From Fuerstiella sp. (GTDB lineage: Bacteria > Planctomycetota > Planctomycetia > Planctomycetales > Planctomycetaceae): a DNA stretch of 64,000 bases. The position numbers and the translations under genes were made by a program. Under the pieces are notes generated by a model. It ran no database searches. It was not told the origin of the DNA and saw nothing but the letters and a program-made list of their open reading frames with translations. Each line of letters begins with the position of its first letter. The stretch's first letter is position 1. The stretch lies in NCBI GenBank assembly GCA_022447185.1, contig JAKVAY010000042.1, forward strand, positions 32,011-96,010, given 5' to 3'. Below, piece by piece: positions 57,223-64,000 of this stretch.

Positions 57223-58770
57223 TTATTTGTAAAGTGCGCTCACAGTTCCGGCTGCGGTCGGTCGTGGTGTTTTTCGCGATGAATAACGAGCAGACACCGC
57301 ACCGCTGCTGACTCGGTTGCCGATGGTTGCATCAACTGATCGGCTTTTGGCTCCATTGACCAGTCGTGCGCGAAACTCCTGCCCGGCACGCCAAGCGACA
57401 CGTTTTTTTGTGTATCCCAGGAGTTCCAGGAATGTGGAGAGACCAATTTCGTAGACACCGTGATTTTCAGCCTGCTTTTGGAGCTCTCCGGTATTGTCTT
57501 GAATCTTTTTATAAACTTGGAGCCGAGTCTTGTCCTTCACATCGTCTGTCGCATCCATCCCCAGGTCTGCAATAATCAGAAACCGCGTTGTTTCTGAAAT
57601 ACGTGCAACGGCATCCTCTTCCGTCAGATTCTCTCCTTCTTGTGTAACGAAATTGCCATCTTCATTAACCTGAACGGACACATGCGCTCCGTTGCTTGCC
57701 ACCAGATTCAGCAGTTCGTCTCGGTCGCTGCCCGGACTGCCGTCGAAGTCGATCAGACCCGCAATGGCCACTTCGACTGGCAGGCCTGCAGTGAAGACAG
57801 GTGAATAGATGGGATCGCCCACGGCGATTGGTCGATGGAGATCCTGCTGCGTAATCTGTGCCTCTGAAAGGTGGGCGTCCAGTACACCCACAATTTCGAT
57901 GCTCGCTTTAATATCTTTTGTGTTGCGGCGACCGATGCCACCGTGTGCTGCCACATAGACAGAAAACGTCGTACCTACTCGCACCTGATCTACTTTGCCA
58001 AGGTTGACATAGGCGAGTCCACTCAGCTGATCCACTGACGAGATAATGCCGTCGGCGGTTGCGAAACTGATATCTTCCTTCTCAAAGAGCTCACGCCGCA
58101 GTGACTGAATGGCAGCCCGTTTCTGTCGAATTTCTAAGTCCTGCTCAGCGATTAGTCGGTTCATCGCGGTGAGGTCTTCATCGTGCTTCGTTTGCGATTC
58201 TTCCAGTTGTTCCTGAATCTTGCTGAATTCTTCGGTAATTGTGTCGATCTCTTCGCTGTGATTCTGCAGGGCCTCTGCCTTCTGGCGCTCGGCCAGCTCC
58301 CGGGCGTCTTTATGGACCTGGATTTCTTCATCCTTTGCTTCCATTTTTCTCTGCAGTTCCACCGTTCTGTTTTGGACCTCTTTCTGCCGATTGATTGCGG
58401 CAGCCGCCTGAATGTCACGCTCGGTCGCGACCGAGTCGAGGGCGCTATTCATTGTCTTTGGGCCGTCGGCATGATTGCTGAATCTCGGAGACTCCATTTT
58501 TTCGAAGAAGTCGCCCACGACAGAGTCGGGAACACCCTCCTGTCCCACATCGGCCCCTGGACGTCCTACAACGTCGAGCAGTGTTGCTTTTTCGGAACTG
58601 AGTTTTTGTATGGCCCCCTTAGCATCGGATTTGCTTTTTACGGCCTCATCGCGTTCTGCTGTAAGCGCCGTTGAATCACTCAGCACTATTCCCAGTCCGA
58701 TACCAAAACAGACTGACACCAGAATAAAAAAGGCAAGCGTAAAGAGCATGCCGTAGCTTTGTTTTGCCAT
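57223..58770 (-). CDS. Membrane-anchored coiled-coil protein with BRCT-like C-terminal domain
   Basis: 515 residues, AGGAGG 8 nt before the ATG. One N-terminal membrane helix (LFTLAFFILVSVCFGIGLGIVL) is followed by a long coiled coil (about residues 35-225; RTVELQRKMEAKDEEIQ, LNHSEEI-type heptads), then a small beta-domain (DGIISSVDQLSGLAYVNLG, VGTTFSVYVA). The C-terminal region (LLNLVASNGAHVSVQVNED, ISETTRFLIIADLG, NHGVYEIGLSTFLELLGY) has the order of BRCT domains. Structural role at the inner membrane is inferred. Stands alone on its strand. Confidence 0.78.
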   Translation of the reverse strand: MAKQSYGMLFTLAFFILVSVCFGIGLGIVLSDSTALTAERDEAVKSKSDAKGAIQKLSSEKATLLDVVGRPGADVGQEGVPDSVVGDFFEKMESPRFSNHADGPKTMNSALDSVATERDIQAAAAINRQKEVQNRTVELQRKMEAKDEEIQVHKDARELAERQKAEALQNHSEEIDTITEEFSKIQEQLEESQTKHDEDLTAMNRLIAEQDLEIRQKRAAIQSLRRELFEKEDISFATADGIISSVDQLSGLAYVNLGKVDQVRVGTTFSVYVAAHGGIGRRNTKDIKASIEIVGVLDAHLSEAQITQQDLHRPIAVGDPIYSPVFTAGLPVEVAIAGLIDFDGSPGSDRDELLNLVASNGAHVSVQVNEDGNFVTQEGENLTEEDAVARISETTRFLIIADLGMDATDDVKDKTRLQVYKKIQDNTGELQKQAENHGVYEIGLSTFLELLGYTKKRVAWRAGQEFRARLVNGAKSRSVDATIGNRVSSGAVSARYSSRKTPRPTAAGTVSALYK

Positions 58771-59523
58771 GGATTGAGCCTCCTGATTTCTGACGGAGCA
58801 GCCGCGAGGCCTCTACTACAGATGTGTTGAACTGTTGGAATTCAAACGAACGAATGTCCCCGACCAACGCACCACTTCGATCTTCTTCGCTGCCGAGGGA
58901 AACACGACGGATGACGCCAGGAAACCCGTGTACTCGAACGAAGAACGATTACAACAACAAAATCACTGCTGTGACCTGAGGCTTCAGGGCAGTTTAATCC
59001 GATTATGCTGTGTCTGATAAGGTTATCGTAGGGAAAGGGGGAGTCAAGAATTTCGTGATTACAGGGTGCCATCCATGGTATTTGATTCGACTGGTCCGAT
59101 TGATATTTTCTTTGTTTCGACCGGGGAACATGCCAGGACCAGTGGAATTCGGCCACCTGATTCATCTATCGAAATCCTGCTCGGCTGAAATCAGCAGAAG
59201 CCGCCTATTGGCGGTCCGACTTGCTGGGGAAACTGGACCGATTACTCCTGCTGGTCACAGACTAACGAATTTTCCCAGGCCTTTTCGGTAATCACAAACG
59301 CTGGTGAAGTGGTGCAATTTTGCTAAACGCATGATATGAGCAGGGTCCCGCTGACGGGAAAATGCTTTGACGATGTGACATTTCAGTCAAAAAAGGAGTC
59401 CGGTGGATTCGTAGAAATCCTTCTCACAGCCACAATAGAATTTCTGGCATCACTCACTCGACAGCGTCCTGGCATTGTTGTCACACATTGCTATTTACCT
59501 TGTTTCATCAGGAGTTGGATTCC
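58771..59523. other. Long intergenic region between divergent genes
   Basis: 753 bp. No credible frame (58842-59165 minus and 59010-59291 plus look non-coding). AGGAG at 59509-59513 is the redoxin ribosome-binding site. Size suggests regulatory content that I cannot resolve. Confidence 0.4.
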
Positions 59524-60114
59524 ATGGTCAAGACCGCATCCACCATGCTGCCGATCGGTACCATTGCCCCGGATTTTTTGCTGCCGAACATTGACGGAGC
59601 TGTCGTGAGTCGCGACCAGTTTGCTGGCAGCCCCCTGCTTGTCATCTTTATGTGTAACCACTGCCCGTTTGTTGTTCATCTTCGTGAGGCTCTGGCAGCA
59701 TTCGCTGACGAATATCAACAGAAAGGTGTGGCGGTCATCGGCATCAGTTCCAATGATGTCCAAAGCCATCCACAGGATGGTCCTGATGAGATGAAGGCGG
59801 AAGCGGCCTCCGCCGGTTATCGATTTCCCTATTTGTATGATGCAACACAGGAGGTTGCTCAGGCGTATCAGGCAGCGTGCACACCAGACTTTTTTCTATT
59901 CGATTCCGATCACGCTCTGGCCTATCGCGGACAGTTCGACAGCAGCCGACCTGGGAATGAGAAGCCTGTGACCGGCGAAGATTTGCGTGCAGCCTGTGAT
60001 GCGGTTTTGAGCGGCCAGGAAGTTTCCTGTGAACAGACGCCGAGTATCGGGTGCAATATCAAGTGGGAACCGGGCAGGGAGCCGGAATATTTCACCGGAC
60101 AACCGGCCGTCTGA
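59524..60114 (+). CDS. Thioredoxin-fold redoxin (AhpC/TSA-like) protein
   Basis: 196 residues from ATG 59524 with AGGAG 10 nt upstream. N-terminal IGTIAPDFLLPNIDG, then LLVIFMCNHCPFVVHL with the CxxC-type motif CNHC followed by Pro, and VAVIGISSNDVQSHPQDGP, as in the redoxin subfamily with a CNHCP active site. No signal peptide, so cytoplasmic. Likely a thiol-disulfide or peroxide reductase; both Cys are present. The last residues (SIGCNIKWEPGREPEYF) are typical of this subfamily. Confidence 0.92.
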   Translation: MVKTASTMLPIGTIAPDFLLPNIDGAVVSRDQFAGSPLLVIFMCNHCPFVVHLREALAAFADEYQQKGVAVIGISSNDVQSHPQDGPDEMKAEAASAGYRFPYLYDATQEVAQAYQAACTPDFFLFDSDHALAYRGQFDSSRPGNEKPVTGEDLRAACDAVLSGQEVSCEQTPSIGCNIKWEPGREPEYFTGQPAV

Positions 60115-60237
60115 CTTCTCGTGATGGTGGTGGATTTTCCGGCAGCGGACGTTTTCCGTTTGATTTTAATCCTGTGACTGCCTGACGACCTGAATTCATT
60201 CCATACGGCCTGGCAGATCCAGCGTCAGGACATCAAT

Positions 60238-61410
60238 ATGCGGTTTTCACTGACCGGTGACCAGACAGATGCGGCGTTGCTGGTTCAAAGTATCGTACGG
60301 TCTGCTGATCATTCGCTGGGAGATGTGCATCTTTACGGTCCGTTGGCTGCCCATCTGCAGACAAAACTTCCGGTCGACATACGACATGCTGCATCACCGG
60401 AAGAAGTCTTCGTTGCAGCAGCGACGGATGTGGTAATCGTTGCTCATTCGCAGTCGGACGAATCTATTCGTCTGGCTCGTCATGCAAGCCAGGCGGAATG
60501 TCATGTGGTTATCATTCCACCGAAAGACCTGTCGACAGCGTACAGCTATGAATTGCATTTGATACTTGATGAAAGCAACTGTGGGATCATCGTGCTCACC
60601 GGAAGCTGGTATCAGTCTGACGACTTCCGTATCGATGTTCGTTTCACTGATGTTCAGCTGAATCTTCCTTCACCCGGTGATGACTCGGATGCCTCAGGAA
60701 CTTTGATGCACGTTACAGACGCGTGCTCGGCAATTGGGTTTGCGAACTCGCAGGTGACCGTACTGGGAACGAACGATGGGGGGGCGAGGGCATCCAGCCG
60801 CAAAATTGTGCTTGCCGGTTCAGCGGCGGATGGGACTCCGCGTCCAGCTGTCACATTGAACTGCTCCGGCGCCGATCCAATGTTTCGACTGAAGGGGTAC
60901 GTGGAGGGACGGTCGATCGACTGGTCCGTGATGCTGCCTGGCCATCCAGACAGCATCACGGACGATCTGTATTCGCTGTTGTGCGAACGTGTGGTGAAGC
61001 ACTTGCCGGATGTAGCAGCATGTCAGATGGCAATGGAAGACTTCTCCAGAACGCTGCAGGTCGTGTCTGCCATCGAGCGATCGGTTCTTCGGCGTCGCAC
61101 GATTGACGTTTATGTAGATGAGCTTACGGAACGTTCGGTGTTTAAAACTCAGATGACAGCAATCGGCTGCGGTGTACTGACGTGGCTGATGACTGGCATG
61201 ATCGGATACCTGTTGCTTGGACAGCTGTTCAAGCCGCCGAATGTTGTGATGCAGTTTATGCGGGTCCTGTGGGTCGCTCCAGTTGTGATCTTTTTACTGG
61301 CGCAATTCCTTCTGCCAATAGCTCGCCGGCGGCGGCAGGATGAAGCGGCCTCAGACGATGAACAGAAAACTGTCCACAATGAAACAGACTCTGCCCCTCA
61401 TTCCGTCTGA
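60238..61410 (+). CDS. Gfo/Idh-like Rossmann protein with two C-terminal membrane helices
   Basis: 390 residues. The N-terminal half looks like a divergent nucleotide-binding domain (VHLYGPLAAHLQTKLPVDIRH, ATDVVIVAHSQSDESIRLARHASQAECHVVII), but the glycine loop reads DQTDAALL rather than GxGxxG. The middle resembles a Gfo/Idh substrate domain (FRIDVRFTDVQLNLPSP). Two membrane segments close the protein (MTAIGCGVLTWLMTGMIGYLLL and LWVAPVVIFLLAQFLLPIA). It overlaps the Rieske gene at its 3' end, so the pair may form a membrane redox complex. Function unknown. Confidence 0.65.
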   Translation: MRFSLTGDQTDAALLVQSIVRSADHSLGDVHLYGPLAAHLQTKLPVDIRHAASPEEVFVAAATDVVIVAHSQSDESIRLARHASQAECHVVIIPPKDLSTAYSYELHLILDESNCGIIVLTGSWYQSDDFRIDVRFTDVQLNLPSPGDDSDASGTLMHVTDACSAIGFANSQVTVLGTNDGGARASSRKIVLAGSAADGTPRPAVTLNCSGADPMFRLKGYVEGRSIDWSVMLPGHPDSITDDLYSLLCERVVKHLPDVAACQMAMEDFSRTLQVVSAIERSVLRRRTIDVYVDELTERSVFKTQMTAIGCGVLTWLMTGMIGYLLLGQLFKPPNVVMQFMRVLWVAPVVIFLLAQFLLPIARRRRQDEAASDDEQKTVHNETDSAPHSV

Positions 61411-61690
61411 CGACATTCCGGAAGGCAAGTCCGCTGAGGTCGTTGCTGAAGGTCGTGTTTTTGCCGTGTTCAATATCAGGGACAAATTCTACGTACTGGA
61501 TGGTATGTGTCCCCATGCGGGGGGGCCTTTAGGTCAGGGAACGCTGCAGGGATGCATCGTGACGTGTCCGTGGCACGGGTGGCAGTTCGACGTGACGACA
61601 GGACAGCACCAGTTGAGCGATGGCATCTGCCAGCCAGGGTATGACGCTGCCGTTGTCGACGGCATGGTTGTCATCCGTCTTGATGAATAG
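61379..61690 (+). CDS. Rieske [2Fe-2S] ferredoxin
   Basis: 103 residues from the ATG at 61379 (MKQTLPLIPS); in-frame ATGs at 61358 and 61340 are alternatives without clear ribosome sites. The two Rieske cluster motifs are intact: CPHAGGPL (44-51) and CPWHGWQF (63-70), giving two Cys and two His ligands. This is the small soluble ferredoxin type associated with dioxygenases or nitrite reductases. It overlaps the upstream gene by 32 bp and is directly convergent with the molybdoenzyme (61690/61691 adjacent). Confidence 0.93.
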   Translation: MKQTLPLIPSDDIPEGKSAEVVAEGRVFAVFNIRDKFYVLDGMCPHAGGPLGQGTLQGCIVTCPWHGWQFDVTTGQHQLSDGICQPGYDAAVVDGMVVIRLDE

Positions 61691-62908
61691 TCACGTTACG
61701 TCGAATCGAATGTGTTCAATTTTCGCGTGGCCCGATTTACGGAACGGTCGAGGCATCGGCTGGGCAGCACCGTTGAGGTCGACTGTTCGGCATCGGAGGC
61801 TGTAGCGGCCGGCCACGAGTGCGGGATGCTGTACTCGCCAGAACACTCGTGTCAGTGGAAGTGGCCAGGTTGTGGGTTGGCCGTCACTGTTGAATCCCCG
61901 TGTATCCGGGGGCACGAGACCACCGGGCAGACCACCTCCAAAATCTTCCGGAGACTGAAGAAGTTTCGCGTCTATCCATGGTGCTGAAGTGAAGTAAGGG
62001 TCGTCATCTGCAGGTTTCTTATCGCGGTTGTGAATCCAGACCTGAACTTTCTTCAGTCCCGAAATACCAACCTGCGCCCATCCCGTGACGGGAAATTCTT
62101 TACCCGACGAAATTTCCATTGGTGGCTGGAGAGTCGCACAAAACGTTTTGAGTGGACTGTCGACATCGTTGTTTTGTGTGGCATAGGTGTCATTGGCACC
62201 GGCGATATTGGAAAGGATCACGTTGGTGAGCCATTTGATGCTCTTGAATCCATAGGCTTCGGGTACGACGACTCTTACCGGACCACCACGTTCCGGTGTC
62301 AACCACTGGCCGTTGAGTTTGTAGCACAGAATCACAGGCGGCAGATCAAACGGATCTTCAAGGATTCGCCCAATTGGCAGTGAGCTGCGAAACATTTGTT
62401 TGGGATCGGTGTTGTGGAATCCGTAGTAGAAAACGCGTCGCAGATTTTCAACGGGTTGAGTTTTCCAGATGACGTTGCGCAGCGGAACGCCTTCCCAGAT
62501 GCCGTTCCCAAGCGGACAGCCCATGTTCAGGCAGGTCATGACTTTTGGAAACCGCACCGCGTGCTGTTCTGCCATCTGCATGAGATCTCGAAATGTGAAT
62601 GCGGTTTTTCCGGTCAATGGCTGGCGGATTGCCGCAGGAAATTCGGAATCGCTGATGACATTGAGTTGCCAGGTATCACGCGTCAGACCAACTTCCTGTC
62701 GCTGTTCTTTTGAAAGTGTATGAGGAATCGGTTTGCCTCGTGACACATCCTGGAAGTCGTCCGGTTTCGTGAGCCAGGATTCCGGGTTGTTGGATGGATC
62801 TGACGTTGGTGTCTCTCCACCAGCTGCATCTGATGGCAGAGCGGTGGCTGCGACCGCGATACTGGTCTGCAGGAATCGTCGCCGGCCTGTGCTGGAATCC
62901 GACATCAT
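61691..62908 (-). CDS. Sulfite-oxidase-like molybdopterin enzyme (exported)
   Basis: 405 residues from ATG 62906-62908 (GAGGT upstream; a second ATG follows). Tat signal STGRRRFLQTSIAVAATAL. The sulfite oxidase-type molybdopterin domain shows SDSEFPAAIRQPLTGK, FPKVMTCLNMGCPLGNGIWEG with candidate Mo ligand Cys126 and second Cys131, and RGGPVRVVVPEAYGFKSIKWL. The C-terminal dimerisation domain contains VTGWAQVGISGLKKVQVWIHN. It lacks a heme domain; an electron acceptor must be supplied in trans. The convergent Rieske gene is a candidate but is not Tat-exported. Substrate (sulfite or other) unknown. Confidence 0.9.
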   Translation of the reverse strand: MMSDSSTGRRRFLQTSIAVAATALPSDAAGGETPTSDPSNNPESWLTKPDDFQDVSRGKPIPHTLSKEQRQEVGLTRDTWQLNVISDSEFPAAIRQPLTGKTAFTFRDLMQMAEQHAVRFPKVMTCLNMGCPLGNGIWEGVPLRNVIWKTQPVENLRRVFYYGFHNTDPKQMFRSSLPIGRILEDPFDLPPVILCYKLNGQWLTPERGGPVRVVVPEAYGFKSIKWLTNVILSNIAGANDTYATQNNDVDSPLKTFCATLQPPMEISSGKEFPVTGWAQVGISGLKKVQVWIHNRDKKPADDDPYFTSAPWIDAKLLQSPEDFGGGLPGGLVPPDTRGFNSDGQPTTWPLPLTRVFWRVQHPALVAGRYSLRCRTVDLNGAAQPMPRPFRKSGHAKIEHIRFDVT

Positions 62909-63217
62909 TTCTGACCTCACACGTAATGCGGCATGGCCGCAGCTAAATTCGAACTTCCGCTCGGAAACACTCCCGATGGTTGCTCTGAACATGTGTACAA
63001 AAATGCGCGCCACAAAATTCTTAATCGGTGACGACAGTTCGAACTATACCATGACTGCTGTTCGAATTCGTACGTATCCTGCAGGAGTGTTGTCTAAGCT
63101 GACAGAAACAGGTTACGTCAATTCAGAAAATGGTTATGACTTAATCTGGAAGCAAAGGAGTCATCGAAAATGAACACATTATCTTTGAGTGATCACCAGA
63201 TTTGATGCTAAATCGAT
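62909..63217. other. Intergenic region between the molybdoenzyme and priA
   Basis: 309 bp. It includes a tiny plus-strand frame (63170-63205, 11 residues) behind AAGGAG at spacing 9, of unknown meaning. Promoter for the molybdoenzyme should lie here. No terminator seen after priA. Confidence 0.4.
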
Positions 63218-64000
63218 TCACCGCGAATTGATCGGGTCCACATCGACCGCCATTTCAACGCCATCGGGCAGCTGAAACAAGCTGGCGACAGTCAGCCAAA
63301 TCTCACGGACGCGTTCCTCCGTTGGGGCTGCAATCTGAAGATGATAACGAAAATAGGCTCTCAGTCGTGCGATCGGGGCCGGTGCTGCTCCAAGGATGCG
63401 GACGTGCGGATCTTCGTGAGTTGCCTTGCGCAGCTGACGGGCAGCTTCGCACGCCGTTGTGGAGACCTGTGACTCCTGCAGTCCGCGAAAGATGACACGA
63501 GTGACGCAGCTAAACGGAGGGGCACTGAGTTCGTGGCGCTCTTTCAACTCATGTCGAGCAAATCCCAGGTAGTCGTGTTTTGCAGCAAACGTGATACTGG
63601 TATCCTCAGGACAACTCGTTTGTACGATGACTCGCCCGCCACGATCACTCCGACCCGTGCGACCTGCAACCTGCGAGATCAGTTGAAATGTTCTTTCCGC
63701 GGCACGCATGTCGGGTTGGTTCAGCATGCTGTCGGCATCGATGACCCCGACGAGTGTGACATTGGGGAAGTCGAGTCCTTTTGCAATCATCTGAGTCCCC
63801 AGCAGGATCTGTACTTCTCCGGATCGAAATCGTTCCAGAGCTGCGTCATGGCTCCCGTGTTTCTTCATTGAATCGCTGTCCATACGCATAACGGTTGCTT
63901 CTCCAAACGCTGCCGCCACTTCTTCTTCCAGTTTTTGTGTTCCGGTTCCAAAGTATCGGACCGACGGATTTTGGCACGAGGGGCATTCTTCCGGTGCGGG
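63218..64000 (-). CDS. priA: Primosomal protein N' (PriA helicase), C-terminal part (cut by window edge)
   Basis: 3'-to-5' DNA helicase for replication restart. The frame is open through base 64000; only the C-terminal 260 residues are inside. The zinc-binding tail is visible at the right edge (PAPEECPSCQNPSVRYFGTGTQ, read in short blocks), followed by helicase motifs: LLGTQMIAKGLDFPNVTLVGV, QVAGRTGRSDRGGRVIVQT (motif VI), and the C-terminal ILGAAPAPIARLRAYFRYHLQI. A GTG at 63917-63919 is an internal codon, not a start. Confidence 0.95.
   Translation of the reverse strand, partial: PAPEECPSCQNPSVRYFGTGTQKLEEEVAAAFGEATVMRMDSDSMKKHGSHDAALERFRSGEVQILLGTQMIAKGLDFPNVTLVGVIDADSMLNQPDMRAAERTFQLISQVAGRTGRSDRGGRVIVQTSCPEDTSITFAAKHDYLGFARHELKERHELSAPPFSCVTRVIFRGLQESQVSTTACEAARQLRKATHEDPHVRILGAAPAPIARLRAYFRYHLQIAAPTEERVREIWLTVASLFQLPDGVEMAVDVDPINSR

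Overview
The window reads as chromosomal DNA of a planctomycete, probably order Planctomycetales (genus not resolvable by eye). Pointers are two DUF1501 proteins, a PSCyt1/DUF1549/DUF1553 protein, a glucose/sorbosone dehydrogenase fused to a diheme cytochrome, an (5-formylfuran-3-yl)methyl phosphate synthase (MfnB) of tetrahydromethanopterin C1 metabolism, an LptD-like outer-membrane protein, several Gfo/Idh/MocA-type proteins and a very Cys/Pro-rich exported protein. Genes are moderately GC-rich, loosely packed, on both strands, with intergenic gaps of 300-770 bp.

Layout. 1-4764 (minus): DinB-like protein, membrane-anchored alpha/beta hydrolase, then a zinc-ribbon/polybasic protein overlapping leucyl aminopeptidase, followed by glucose-6-phosphate isomerase cut by the left edge. 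5532-13292: PQQ-type dehydrogenase-cytochrome fusion, an AT-richer LemA + DUF3137 pair, a beta-helix protein, a small exported-type protein and a DUF1501 protein. 13399-15195: a dipeptidase-fold protein that has lost most metal ligands, and a 113-residue HMA lipoprotein whose metal-site Cys codon is an in-frame TGA followed by a SECIS-like hairpin (candidate selenoprotein). 15421-20427: a tight four-gene transport operon (TAXI binding protein, fused TRAP permease, DUF3311, sodium:solute symporter). 20815-28000: nucleotidyltransferase, parvulin lipoprotein, EboD-like cyclase, Cys-rich repeat protein, a structured RNA candidate with a strong terminator, a PIN-TRAM membrane protein and a beta-propeller protein.

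28402-42971: a lipoprotein with five repeats of one module, a Lys-rich histone-H1-like protein, MfnB, a TIM-barrel isomerase translationally coupled to rsmG, an exported helical protein, the LptD-like protein, an Nramp-fold transporter without the usual metal motifs, purD and a DUF309 protein. 43560-48096: archaeal-type phosphoglycerate mutase, acpS, an RnfD/NqrB-like membrane domain fused to TPRs, and tRNA-Ser(GCU) with a promoter. 48567-64000: the PSCyt/DUF1501 pair, three Gfo/Idh/MocA proteins, a membrane coiled-coil protein with a BRCT-like tail, a redoxin, a membrane-anchored Gfo-like protein followed by a Rieske ferredoxin, a sulfite-oxidase-like molybdoenzyme convergent with it, and the 3' part of priA at the right edge.

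The strongest candidates for something undescribed are the TGA-recoded HMA lipoprotein (14854-15195) and the structured RNA at about 25136-25320. All functional calls come from reading motifs; no database search was possible.
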